A stretch of DNA of 64,000 nt, taken from assembly GCA_013400975.1 (NCBI GenBank), contig WBMZ01010153.1, positions 135,386 through 199,385 of the forward strand, in the 5' to 3' direction. The notes beneath the pieces were generated by a model. The model was not told the DNA's origin, searched no databases, and worked only from the letters and a program-made list of their open reading frames with translations. This document shows positions 49,185 to 62,700 of the stretch, one piece after another. Source of the DNA: Atrichornis clamosus. Lineage: Eukaryota > Chordata > Aves > Passeriformes > Menuridae. Made by a program: the position numbers and the translations under genes. Position 1 is the stretch's first letter; every line of letters begins with the position of its first letter.

Positions 49185-49675
49185 TGTATGTTTTAATCCC
49201 AGCTGGCAACTAAGCACCACACAGCCTCCCATTCAGTTCCATGTCACTCAGATTGGGAAGAGAATGGAAAGGGTGAAAATGAGAAAAATAATGGATTGAG
49301 ACGAAGTTGTTTAATAGGGAAAGCAAAAGTTGTGCATTCAAGTAAAGAAAAACAAGGAATTAATTCACCACTACCCATGGGCAGACAGGTGTTCAGCCAT
49401 CTCCAGGAAAGCAGTGCTCCATCACATAACCTGGGAAGACAAACACCATCACTTTGAACATCCTCTCCTTCCTACTCGCCCCAGCCTTACATGTGGAGCC
49501 TGCTCGCTGGTAGGGTGATGTGAGAGGCAGAAAAGGCCTTGACTCTGTGTGAGCAGGGCTCAGCAATAAGGAAAACATCCTTGAATAATCAACAGTTTCC
49601 AGCACAAATCCAAAACACGGTTCCATATTAGCTACTGGGGAGAAGATTAACTCTATGCCAGCCAAAACTAGCACA
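49185..49675 (-). mobile_element. Solo LTR of an avian endogenous retrovirus, with internal deletion
   Basis: Begins TGTATGTTTTAATCCC and ends AAAACTAGCACA. Wording such as CTGGCAACTAAGCACCACAC, GCCATCTCCAGGAAAGCAG and AGATTAACTCTATGCCAG is familiar from a common bird LTR family, and the ends resemble those of the 27166-27716 copy. Flanking pentamers TATAT and AATAT agree at 4 of 5 positions, consistent with a 5-bp target-site duplication. The TGGTATGGAATATCCC block present in the other copy is absent here, with a junction near 49500, so part of U3 is deleted. No internal viral sequence. The minus frame at 49393-49674 is a chance frame in the LTR. Confidence 0.88.
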
Positions 49676-51699
49676 AATATATTTCAGGAGTTCTGGACTT
49701 GCTTCGTGTTCTCAAACCACTTCCCTAATGCTATACATTGATCTGCGTTATATACTTTCAATTTTTATGTGACAAATGAAAAAGATACCTCAGTATTGTT
49801 TGTAGAACTATTTGCAACTGTGCAAGGATATAGATTTATTCTTTTCACCTTTATTGAATCTTTATGGAATAGTAAGTTGATTATTAGATAAAAATTGCCG
49901 TCTTCCATCTCTATGACTAAATTCCCTATGTAATCATAGATAAATACTAGCTTAATAGACCTTAACAAGTCATGGCTGTACTCATGCATATGCTACAACT
50001 GCCATTCCACAGTGTCCCGCTTCTTGTTATCATAACAATTGCTATTGATTTATTGAACTTTTACATAGCCAATTGCTAGCCTTTTAAACCATGCCAACAA
50101 AAATTGTGTACACCTGCACTACAGCAGAAAGAAAGGTCACTGAAACAAAAATCAAGTGATGAAATAAACAATTTAATAATTTTTTCTCTCTATGAATACA
50201 TTTTTCTAAGGCTCCTACTAATTCAGTACAGTACTTATCACTATTTAAAATACAGCCTCAGCAGTTCTCAAGTGTTTGTTATAACTTCATTTCTATTATT
50301 TCTTCTCAGAAAACTCAAGAATAATTTACCATTATCATCAGTCAGGACAACTTAGTAAAGAAATGAGATATTTGTTTTCAGTATTCAAACATACTTAGAA
50401 CCTTTCATGATAAGTATTTTCTTTTCTTTTTTTTTTTTTTTTTTAATTTGAGTGGTGAAGAAATCTTTCATTTCTGGCTAATGTTTTAGAGATTAAAACT
50501 TTTCTCTGGGATCTTTCTATTTTTAGCTAGGGCAGTGTTCGCTGTCTTGGTACAATGCCTGAGGTATGAAAGGTGTTTCACAAAAATTTGAAAGAATAGT
50601 TCCCTGTTCTCAGAATTTTGCAGCCTTTCATGCACAGTCTAATAAAATCAGGCACTGAGCAGTAATGGAAAGAAATATTTGCAAAATTGTATGTTTGGAA
50701 CAAGAAGTATATCTCTTAAACAGCAACAAAACAAACAAAATGTCAACGATATTGATATTTAGAAAATTTCAACATTTACTGCAGCACCAAATTTGGTGAC
50801 TTTATTTCTCTAGTATTTACTATTATAAATGTGGGACACTGCAAAATAACATGGGATAGTCAGGTTCTCTTCAGTGTTGGATACAGCCTGTTAAGAATGG
50901 CCACGAAACGTGAAACATGCTGATAGACTAATACTTCTCAATATAAAAGTTTGTATTGGTTGTGGTGTTAGTAGAAGACGTGAATAGAGAGTTATGAAAA
51001 AGTAGCTAATTTAGAAGAATTAAAAGATGTCCTCCTAGTCTGACAGTAAAGTAACCTTACTGAAGGCAAGATAGGGGAGCTTACAACAATATCAATGCTC
51101 TATTTAATACGTAAATAAATATAATTTCAGACTCCAGCACTTTAACAAAACCATTCTAATATGAAAACAATCACACAGTGTAACACCAAAGTAATATTTT
51201 ACCAATCTGGTGCAAAACTCAACAACTCTTCCATTTCTGAGTCCTCAAAAACCTAGAAGTCCATTTAGAGCTTTGTAGCATTTTTCAAATTATTTTAACA
51301 TTTCTGTCTCAGATATCTAAAGGCCTAACCATTTATTTCCCTGAAATAATTTATTAAAAGAAAAAAAATCTCATTGGTCACCCTACTGCTGCTTCAATAA
51401 ACATATCTACAATTCAGAGAATTTTTGTTCCTATTAAAGAAAGAAAATAAACTAGAAAACCTACAAATTCCTTGAAATAACCGACTAGTGAAGAAAATAT
51501 TAATTTTAATCACACATACATTGTTCTAATTATTATTTTTCCTGGAAGATGCATATTGAGCATATTCATATGACATTACACAGAAATGAGTATATCTGTG
51601 TTACTCAACATGGCTAAAGTAGAGTAGCTATAAGAACTTGATATATATTTTAAACAGACACATACTATTTTCTGGGGATTACATGTCAAGGTGCTGGCA
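49676..51699. other. Unassigned AT-rich DNA
   Basis: No gene or recognised family. An 18-T run lies at 50427-50444. Confidence 0.5.
50427..50444. repeat. Poly(T) run, 18 nt
   Basis: Uninterrupted T run, preceded by TTTTCTTTTC. No adjoining LINE or SINE is recognised, so I treat it as a simple repeat. Confidence 0.9.
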
Positions 51700-52069
51700 G
51701 AAAGGAACTGTCATGAACTGGCCACAACCCTGATTTTCCATCCCACCTGCACCGCCTGGAGTAGGCACAGGGAACAACGTGGAAGAGTTGGAATAAAGGA
51801 GTAAAGTTGAGCATGGGAAGATGGGAGTAAGATGCAGAAAGCAGTTTTATTTTTGTCTTTGTTTCCCACCATCCAATTATAATTTTAATTAACAATAAAT
51901 TAGATTAATATTCTCAAGTCAAGTGTGTTTTGACCATGACAATAATGGGTCACAGGTCTTTCTGTCTTTATTTTGACCCATGAGGTTTTCCCCCCTGTCC
52001 TATTGAGGAGGGGAAGTGAGTGTGCAGCTGTGTGGGCATTTGGCAGGCACTCAAGTCGAAACCACCACA
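51700..52069 (+). mobile_element. 5'-truncated LTR of an avian endogenous retrovirus
   Basis: The right part matches the R-U5 end of another bird LTR family in sense orientation: CAGTTTTATTTTTGTCTTTG, CACCATCCAATTATAATTTT, AATAAA at 51894-51899, TTTTGACCCATGAGGTTTTC, and the terminal CATTTGGCAGGCAC...ACCACCACA ending at 52069. Sequence to the left (TGAACTGGCCACAACCC, AGTAAAGTTGAGCATGGGAA) still fits that LTR, but the upstream U3 is missing, so only about the last 370 bp remain. The family is distinct from the LTRs at 27.2 and 49.2 kb. The minus frame at 51686-51895 is an artefact. Confidence 0.82.
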
Positions 52070-53639
52070 GCCACTCAGATTAACTCCATTGAATTAGATA
52101 TTATGGCTTCCAAACACAACTGTGAAACTCAACTACATAAGGGTGTAAGCTCTGTGAGGAACTCTGCAGTTGTAACTCTTGCTGCTTAAGTTACTCCCCT
52201 TTATGAATTTAATTCTACAGCCTTGCATAAAATAGGAATCAAATTAGGGGGACTCTATAACATTGCCTTGACCATTTTCACTGCCTCTTCTCAAATTAAC
52301 AAATTGCATTTTCTATTTTGCATTAAAATGGTAGAGTTGTTACTTGACAGATTTATTTTAAAGACTTAATGCAAGTTCTTGCAATTTCATGTTAGTGCTT
52401 TCAGATTTCTACTATTACATCATGCAATCTGATTTGATTTTAGTTCATTAAACTGCTAGACAGTTTTTTCTGCTTTTGATACTTCAATTTTCTTTAGTGT
52501 TTACGTAATTCGCTAGTGATCCTGTAATATTTTTCACATTCAGCATTGACACAGCCATTAATATCTGAAGCAAGATAATAATTTAGTTTGTGAGACAGAT
52601 TTAGCTTCTTTTTTTTCCTCAATATAGATTCAGTACACATACTCTCATTTGTTCACTTTTAATTCAAATGGCTAAATAACTGGGGGGTTTTGTTGTTTTT
52701 ATTTCCTATGCAAGATCCATCTCTGTTTATGAAGGATAATTTTTATGGTAAACCTGTGTATCCTGGTGTTCAAACTTCCCTTTTATTTCATTCCTTGTTC
52801 ACTGCCTACTTTCTTATAATAGCAATCTTGGTATGACTGGTCTCCAGTTAGCTCCAGACTTACCTCCCTTCTTTTTGCTCCCTTGCTTATGACTCAGACC
52901 AAACGGATGATGCATATTTTGAGTCTGTCAGAAAATCCTCCTTCTGAAAGTCTGGATTTTTCTCCATGAGGCAGCTTTAAGGCAGAACATGAAATCTGCC
53001 ACTTGCATAAGCGTTTCCATTGGCTGCAATCTCTCACGCAAAAAACCCCCCTGGGTGCAAATATAGAAAAATATAAGAGTAACCTTTAGGTGCAATGAAT
53101 AAGGAAAACTGTTAATAGCAGCAGAAGCTCAAGGCTTCTCCATATCCTAAAGAACTTAAAATAAACCCCCTACTTATTTGCACTGCAACTGGAAGAAAAT
53201 TTGCTCTAGAACATTCATAACGTTAATGCTATATCTTGGATGCCTCAGGAACTGACAGAGAGGTAGCAATTCGTAAGATAATTCCTGAATTGATTTGCAA
53301 AATGATGAACAGTATGTTAAACACATCTGATTTTTTGTTACCCTGTCACTCTGAAAATTTTGTGTGGAACTTGAGTCCTCCTACTCAAGTAGTTTGCCAG
53401 GTGTTTTTTAGCATGTTTGGTTTGGAATACAAGGAGATTAGAGCTCTTTTTCATACATTATAGAAGTGCCTTTTTACATCTACATCATTATATATTCCAC
53501 ATGTACGGTGGTATGTCTACAAGTTAAAATGCAGCCCCCCAGATTGAAGAAGTAAAAGAATTTAAGAAAATGAAGCAGTATTAGGATTTTTATGCAGATT
53601 AGCAACTTGAATATTAAAGGCAAAATGCCTTTCAGATTT
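52070..53639. other. Unassigned AT-rich DNA
   Basis: No gene recognised. The plus frame at 53236-53463 (75 codons) has no identifiable domain. Confidence 0.5.
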
Positions 53640-53760
53640 AGGTATGAGGGTCTGGGAGGGATCGCTGAGATCATCAATTTCAGGCCTCTAGTATTCCAGG
53701 AAGTCAGATCATATAATCTTTTTCATAACCTTATTAAACTCCATTTAAAATGCAGTTCAT
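53640..53760 (-). mobile_element. Probable old CR1 3' end
   Basis: The plus-strand wording GGGAGGGATCGCTGAGATCA, followed by a TTTCAGGCCTC / GTCAGATCATA segment, resembles the antisense 3' UTR of old avian CR1 copies (normally 'aagggatcactgagatcatctagttca'). Short and diverged, with no terminal octamer repeat left. Confidence 0.45.
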
Positions 53761-56700
53761 TATTTTTGTCAGCATTACTGTTCCAGGACCTCATTGCACT
53801 GATAGTTGGAAACTTCAGCGACTGCAACTAGAAGGTAGCTGGACACAGAGACACAGACAAAAAAACTTCTATTTCTCTCCAAATCCCTAAATAAATGCCA
53901 GAGTTCCATGGAACTGGGTATGATGAATGTTAAACAGGTAGTGCCCAAAAGTCATATATGGCACAGCATATCCCATCTTTGTATTCATTAGAAGAAAATT
54001 TTTAAAATATACAAGAACTTAGCATTTTCAGAACTGCATAAATGCACTGCTAATTAATCTAAATCTTATTATAAGACTTTTGTTGCTTTTAGTTTTAAAC
54101 CTTCAGACTTAGACAACATTAGAGATGAAACTAGAATTACCACAAAATTTCTTTCCTGATGTGAACAATTATCATGCACAAAACTTCTCATGCATGATTT
54201 AATCTGATTACTGATGAGGAAGGGTCTGTCAGAAAAAAAAATCTGAGTTTTTCTTGATACTGACGGAATAAGTGAAGGACCTTATCTCCAAGTTATCTCC
54301 AGGCTCCTTCTTCTATGGATGGGTTCAAGGGTGTAGTATTAGAAATTATATCCTATCAACTGGTCAAACAGATAAGACAACATTTTTATTTTTATCAGCA
54401 AAACCCTTATTGCCCATGAAAGAGTATATCTTTCAGCACAGTTCTTCTACCACACTATTGTTCAGATTACTAAGCTCTGTGTGTATTCCTTGTCTGTTTG
54501 CCCCCCCAGGACATCCTTGAAAATGAGACATGTTGTTTTAAGGCCACAAGGGTTTTATCCGTGTGTAAAAAATTAAATAAAATAAATTCAGAACAAATAC
54601 AGCATTAATATTTTATACATATATTGCTTTAATATTGCATCAGTAGCAAATTAGAATCCAAGCCTAGATTTTCATGTTTTGAATATTAACTGCTGAAGTT
54701 TCATCAGTAGCCTTAGGAGGGTTTGTTGGATCTTAACGAATCATGACAGAAATTATGGTTGGTGTTCACACAGAGTGTGAAGTGTCTGTTTGAAAACTGC
54801 AATAAAGTGATGTCAGAGAAGGAAACTGTCTGCCTGATCCTTAATCAACAACAGCAAAAGCAGGCCTGGTACTGCACATTTACTATATCTCCCTATACTT
54901 TCTCAGAGTGCAAAAATAGAAGTACTAGGACGCATTAGACACACCCTTTAATGATCATTACCCTGAAGGTAGCAGAGCTAGGATAATCTCACATACAATC
55001 TCCACTGTTTGATATAGTATTACCTCATGTATATTGGCCAGATCTTGCAATATGTTTATCATACAAGTAATCTACACTCCTTCAAGCAGTCTCATTAAAT
55101 GCACTAGGACAAGTTTAGTGAATAACACTTTGCATTCAGGAACATTTTCAGGAGGGTATAATCAAATTTATAAATTGAGATTTGTATCTCTTGCCCAAAT
55201 TATGACTCCAGCAAAACTTTTCCGTGACCATTCTTGGTCCCATGACATGGAATAAAGTAATGAATTAATTAGTTTGTACATATTGATTGACGGCTTATAC
55301 TAAGCATTTGCAAGACTTTTGTTGTACAATTTGAAATAAAATAACAACATAAACAAATATATTTTTATAGAGATGAAAACCTGGAAAAATATATTATTTA
55401 TCTTTTTAAAGAACATCTGAATTCCAGTCTTACCATTTTCCATAAACAGAGCCATATTAACAAAGGTTTTCATTCTAACTGGAGGCTGATGGATAAATTT
55501 TTCCGGTATATGAACTCTTTATCTTATTAGGAATAAGATCAAAGAAATGTATTCAAAATGGTTAAACCTGAGCCTATCTTTTAATTTTTGTGGAAAAATG
55601 CAGAAAATTTAATTTGAAAAATAATTTCTGAAAATTACAAACAATACAGTTGTAGAAATGATCAGTGTGTCTGTGATAATAGTCTGGGACAATGCAGGAA
55701 CTTGAGCAAGGCAGAGTAGTTACAAAGGGGGAAAAGTCACCCAAAAGAGAAAAGGCTGTGCCATTTAATATGTCTTCTGCACGTTTTTTGATAGTTTTCC
55801 TGGTCTTTATAATGCAGTGTTCCGTGCTGTATTTAACATCTTGTTGTCATGGGACAGACTGCTGAATTATCCCCTAGCAGTTGTACTCTGCCCGTCTCTG
55901 GAGATCAGGGACTGAACCATGACTCAGAGTCACAATATAGTCCCTGATTACCCCTTGCTCCAGGAAGAAAATAAACTGCATTAGCCTTTTACCTGGTACA
56001 GATGATTTCTTCTCTCTGCACCAGACAGGCTGTGCTGGTCAGTATGTCGGGGCAAGGGTCATAGCCAGACATTACTCACTCCCCATGCATCTGCAATGGC
56101 GTGGGAATAGCTGCCTTGTAGAGGCCATTCACCCTTTTGTAATGCAATCTGCACTCAGGGTAAATTGCACCGTGTAAGAGGGCATTTTAAGCTTCTCTCT
56201 AGGAGAGAGGTATATACGACAAACTCCTTTCTTGTCCTGTATCTATAGTATGTGTTTAGGCAAATGACTTTGAAGCATCAAAGCTGCTTATATTGATCTT
56301 TAATCCCTGATCTACTGCAGTAGAACTTGATATAACCTCCCACGTTTCCTAGACAGCTGTCTTTGCAATGTGAGGCCCATAGAGGTATACTATTTAGTAC
56401 CTCACAAGTTTTAGTCCATGTATGAAAAATCATGACATTTCTAGGGATGGCTGGCAATGATCTGTGTGCCATTTTCCCTACACATTTTAAATGAATTATT
56501 TCTTGTGGTCATCATATTCTTGTTGGTTAGAAAAAGAAAATTAGGTCCACTAAGAAAGGAAAAGATTCTAGATCATCATGGTAATGAAAATGGTCTCTCA
56601 CCCATAAGCAGGCTGTCAGGAGGAGCATGTGGGAAAGGCACTCTGTTTTTGCCCCTTGTATTTTTGCATGCATAAATCAAGAGTACTTTTAAAGAGAGAA

Positions 56701-59700
56701 CAAACATAATACCTCTTGTTTTCAGTTCTGCACCATGAAAGGGAAACAGAGATCCAGTTCTTGACCAGTTCAAGTTGTGCCCTTTTGGTAGATTGTTTCT
56801 AGGTCCAGGAGAGTGTAAAAGTGGAGAGTGAAAATTCAAGGAAAGTGAAAAAAAATCATGCACTATATCGCATCCATTATTTCTTTGCAGTTCAGTTTGT
56901 TGTCTGCTGTCATGGGACTGACTTCAAAGAGTATGTGGAATATTTAAAAAACAAAGTGAAAAAGCAGGCAGCACTTTCCTGTTAGAGTCTGCAGATATTT
57001 TGACATTCCAAACAATAATCATGGGTTTCTAGGTGCTTGACATTACATAATTTGTCATGATGTCTGCTGTGAGTGCCCCTGGACTTCATGTCTTACTATC
57101 CTCCCTCTCTTTTAGTGTCACTTCAGTGGGAGTAGGTACCATCAAGGAGGTATATGGTGGTGATAACTCAGTATTTTCAAAAAGAGGGATTTTCTCTAGA
57201 AAAACTGGCATTCTAATGAATTAAGACAAGTTTGTCTGAGTAGACTACTACTGAATAAGCAAAATTACCTTGGAAAAAGGACTTCAAGCAAAATGAGAAA
57301 ATTGTCCATTGTCACAAGACTGATACTGTGCAATGCAAAGGATTTCCAAAATGTTTTCAGATTATTGAGTTAATAGTATACTGAGGCTTTTAGTATATAC
57401 ACAAAAAGGAATAATATATTAATACAAAAAGGAAAAATATACTGTGCTAGATATATGTAAGAGATAGGGAAAGAAGTACATCATTTAAGAAAAAGAAAGA
57501 AAGGAAAAGATGAGGTATGCAAGTGTCTAGTAGATAGTCCATGTTTGACCATTACTCATGCAAGTGTCTCATTGTCTTCAGAGGAAGATTTTTGACTCAG
57601 TAACTAACAACAGAAAGACAAGATATTCAAAAGCAACACTCCCTGAAATGCCATATATATTCTGTTTTCTGCTCCTGTTTTGAGAATGTTGAAGCATTAT
57701 GGTATGTGGAACTCTCATGCTAAAATAAACAGTGATAGATCCCTGCCAGAAGGAAATTATAATCTGAATTAGTCATAGTAAGAAAGTAAATATCATGAAA
57801 AGTCTCCTTTTTCTGACCCCAGAACAATCTAAAACTCTCTGTTTCTTTGCCCAGCCTGCATCTCCCTTGGTGCTGACACTGGGTGTAATGCATGCTGAGG
57901 AAGCTTGGCAGGAGTTGCTGGTACATTATCCCTTCTGGATATCCCAGAAGGGACTTAGTTGTGAAGCTAATTCTTCAGTATATAGAATGTTTCATGTTAC
58001 CCAAACAAGGGTACTTGCCACAAAAGTAGCAGTCCTGAATTTTAGCCCATTCTTACCTTAATAGAGTTTGAAACTTCAGACTCCTTGTTAATTTTGTTTT
58101 TCAACACACAAGAGTCTAAGGCAAAATATTAAGTGTGCACAGACACACTGAGGGAGCAGGAGCCAGAATGCAGGAACTTCTAAGTCAGTGCATTGTAACG
58201 GGACAAAATTGTGAAATGCTTATGTCTTTCACATATGTGATGTGAGATCAGCTGTTTTGTGCTTTGTGCTTACAATTGCCTGGCTACAGACTCTTTCTGA
58301 AGTGGCCTCTTGTTGATAATAAATGTAGTGATCTCTACTCCTGTGGTAAAGCATCTGTATTTTAGGCCTTAGTCTAGATGAACTAAGTAGTTAAATTAAG
58401 AAGTTTGTATTTAGCTTTCTGTATGTTTGCCAAGTTTCAGGATTTCCCTTAATAAGGGAGACTTTGAGTTTTGAATAAAAGGAAAAATTGACTGACATTC
58501 ATTTCTCAATTAATAGAGCTGGGTCTCTGTTGTTATGGGACTTGGAATAAAAAAAAAATGAACCACTGAAAGAGTTTGGGATAGCGTTTGTCCTGGAGTC
58601 AATGTTGCAAGTTTGACTGTATTTATAGGAAACCCCTTGACTTTAAGAAGAGAAATTACTGGTTCATGAACAAATTACAAAGCCCAGAAGGCTTACATAT
58701 TTACTTAATACCCATTTTTTCTGATGTTTGTTCCACCACTAAAATCATAACCTTGCGTATAACCTCAGTAATTTCTATAATAACCACTCATGATGTAATA
58801 AATAGAGGATTAGAACTTTGGGCTGGGAGTAATCAGTAGGAAAATACAAAAGCCTGTGGTTTTGCTGATGTTTCTTTTAACAGTGGCAGGAAAAGGAAAA
58901 ATAAAAGATAAGGAGATTTATCTGTAAATAAAACGTTTTCCTAAAATTTTCCCTGAGGTTCTAATCTTCTTTAGTGTGACCCAGACAACATCAGTAGAGC
59001 TTGAGCATATTGAAGGAAGAAACCTATTTCACACCTCCCCTAATCTTGGAGAGCTTCCTCAAAGTCTCTATACAGAATTAACATAACCCTTTGGGCCTGA
59101 AATCTGCGTCTTGCAAAATTGATGAAATCAATGGGACATGTGTGAATGGATCTGTTTGCAAGGTCCTGGCTTTAAATTAACATCGAGACACCATTTTGTT
59201 CCTGATGACTTCTTAAGGGACAATGTAGGCTGGGAACACAAGCATAGGAATGCAAGTCATAGGAACTTAACACTGCGGGATGTCTTGCCCAGTGAGACCA
59301 AACCCCCTCCACCACATTATAAGCATGAAGCACCTATGTGTAACACTATATGTTTCCCAATTTTTCTTGGATTAAAAACCCAAAATCCAGACTTATTGTA
59401 AAAGTACAGAAATGGCATGATTTAGTCCTAGCTTTAATCAATGGCATGCTGGTGTTTGACTTTGGTGTGAACAGATTCTAATCAGGTACCCTTCACCTGC
59501 TGCTGTAAATTTCCACTGTCCTATCATTTAAAACCTATTTCTTTATTTGTGGTACACAAAGAGAAATAAAAGAGAGACTGCTATCCCAATTTATTGTTTT
59601 CCTCTCTTTGTAGAAGAGAAGAAAACCTACTCAAAATAGGAAAATATGAGTATTTCTTTTCCATGAATTCATTTTCCATTTTATATGAAGTTACTTCTTA

Positions 59701-62700
59701 AAAGAGGGTCTGTGTTTTCACTAATATTTAGAAGAGCCAGCTCAAAAGAAATAAAATACAATGGCTATAATGAAATATACTACCTTCCAACTTATCAAAC
59801 AACATTCCTAGTAATTTGCTGTAAAGTACATATAATGAAATCAGACAGCAAGAACAGAATATTTAAAATGTGTGACTAATCGAATTCATTAAGTGATGCA
59901 CATTTGATATTTTCAGTTGGCTGGTAATACACAAACTCTGCAACAGTCTACCCTGAGTTATGTACATGTACACAGTTATATTAAAGCCAATAAACAATCC
60001 AATAGGAATATTCCCAGTCAGTATGACATAACTTTTTTGAACCTGCTAGGTTCAAAATGATAGAACTAATGACAGAACAAGTGCAGAAGCTCAGTAAATC
60101 ACTTATCTTGCCCTATAGTGGCCATAGTTCCTCTTTCCTTACTTTAATGGAGGCACACTGTCTGAGAAAACATGTAACAGAAGGATATTTTCAGTGTACT
60201 GTCAGTCCTAAATTACATCTCTCTGAAAGTAGCACTAGTCATGTCATGCCATTTTACTAAGACAAGGACTCATGAGTGCACTGCCCACAGCAGAGTCACA
60301 TTTCACCTGTCCTTCTGTGGCCTGCACAATATTGACAGGATCTGTGACAAGAAGCTGAACAGATTTGTTGTTCTCAGGTTGATGGGCTTATATTTGTAGC
60401 AGTCACATCTTCTGTTGGCAGCAGTCTCTGCCATAGATGTGGCTCTGGGAGAACACCATTATTCTCTGGTACCCTTAAGATCAAGTTACCCAGGTAATCT
60501 TCTTGTCTTTCTTCTCCTGAACTGTTGGGACTGTTCCAGGAAAAGTAAGAGGTGCTGAATTACTATTTTTATTATTGTGCAGAACTGAAACCCAACTCCA
60601 AACCTCCTTCATTATCTCCTCAAACCTTCAAGCCTAATTGACAGCAAGTCTTTATATCTTGATTTGTTCCCATTAGAAGTCCTTGTGCCCTTGAATAAAC
60701 AGGTAAGGTAATAACTTTAATTACTGCTGTAATTAGGTGTATCTGAAGCACCTGTGCTTTGGCATGAGAAAAAAGGTCTAAAGCTGAACTCTCCTTTCTG
60801 CAACATTGATACGTATTTTTTCTTACTGCCATTCATTTGGCAGGTAAAGGCACCCAAAGTAGACATGCCAGCTTAAGTTTAAAGGCAGAAAAACCTATAT
60901 TTTTTTGTTTAAATAGCTGCTAAATGAACTTATTTATTACTAAAAAGTAATACTTCAAGTAAAAGGCAATAAAATTTATGGAATAGTTTTAAAAAGCCGG
61001 AGCATCTTTGTGATACAGTCATTAAAGAAATAAACCAAAAATAACTGAATCATCAATAGAATAACACAGCAGTGTATGCCTTGTGCAATTGTTTTATTTG
61101 CATTAGCAAGACTCTATACTCTGTTAACTATATGCCAAAAAAAGGGGCAAAAAGCAGATATATGTATATGTGTAAAATTATGTGTGATATAAATTATGTG
61201 TGTATGACTACAATTTGGCTTGCAACTAGTAAGTTTGGCACTTACATTTTCCATTTCAACCACTAATGAATAGCAAAATAAAACCATTTTTTTTTGCTGT
61301 GTATGAATAAACTTACATTTTAAAAAGGAACAAACTGATTGTAGAAAACATGAGTAAATAGATCACTTTTGACTGAAACTTCAGATACCTTTAAAATAAT
61401 TTTCAAATGCTATTATTTGAGGTAGAAAAGCTGAGAATGCATGGTCAACATTCATACCATCATCACAACAGAAAACAAGAAAAGTAGGCAATTAATTCAT
61501 AGTCACAGACAGAAAACTTCATTTCCACAATGTTAGGAAATGCTACTATTAAGGAAAGCAATGAAATTCAAGGTTAAATGTCCGAATTAATCTATCTCAG
61601 TATTTGGCACCCGAGGAAAATCAGACTCATTCTTGGAACCACAGAGTAGACTCAGTATCCAGGAGACTGTAGGTACTCCACATGTACCTACATATACTCT
61701 GGAACTATATTTTAGTATTCTAACTTCAAAAATTTGGATTTTGTTTGGAACATCCTATTGCTCTTTTTACTCAATTCTATCTGATGCAGTTAATTGGAGA
61801 AACTTGTTCACAACATGTCTGACCATGACACCTCCACACTGAAAGATCTGGGAATGCTGAAACCAGAGATATATTTCCATGAGAAATACCTTTAAATAAC
61901 AGTATACTCATGCTCACAGTTTCATTGCCACATGTTTTGAAAACAAAATGAAGTACTTTAATGGTTGAAATTGAAGTGAAATTTGCTGAATTTTGCAGTT
62001 TTGTTTCAATTCTGGAAATGAAAAGCAATTTCTCAAGTGATCTGGATATATCTGACATGCACATTATAATCTGTAAGAGATGTGATGATTTTTGAGAAAA
62101 TGGTTACCTTTCCTTTAAAATAGGACATCACTTCTGTGTATCAAGGTAGGAATTCTAAATCAGTATTTACTTTTGAAAATTTTGACCTGCACACTTTCCT
62201 AAAATAAATTTTCATAGTAATTGGTTAGGTTAGTTACCAGAGAACTGTCAGGAAGTCAAAAAGGGAAGTGGTCTATGTGAGTGTGATTTGGGAGAGGTAA
62301 AACACACGCTAAATAATCTCTCTATTAAAATATGTTCCACACTATAAAAGCTTGAAAACCTACCATAAAGCAAGGTATACAATAGTGGAGTAGCATGGGA
62401 TAACTGACTCACCATTAACCACACTGTTGTTTTTCTTTAAATAAATAGAAGACTTCTGCCTCTAGTGCTGTCCAATATATACTTTCCTTGAGCATTGAAT
62501 TTCCATAAAATCAGCCATTATGACCTGAAAAATAGCTGATCTGTGGGTGAGGAATATTTTCTAAAGAAATTCCTTAGGAATTTTTATTAGATGTTTAGAT
62601 ATATATAACTATAAATGACAGAGACAAGCCAGTCAAATATATGAACTTCAAAAAAAGTTCCAATGTTTGAAAAAGAATTAATACATTTTGAGGATTTAGC

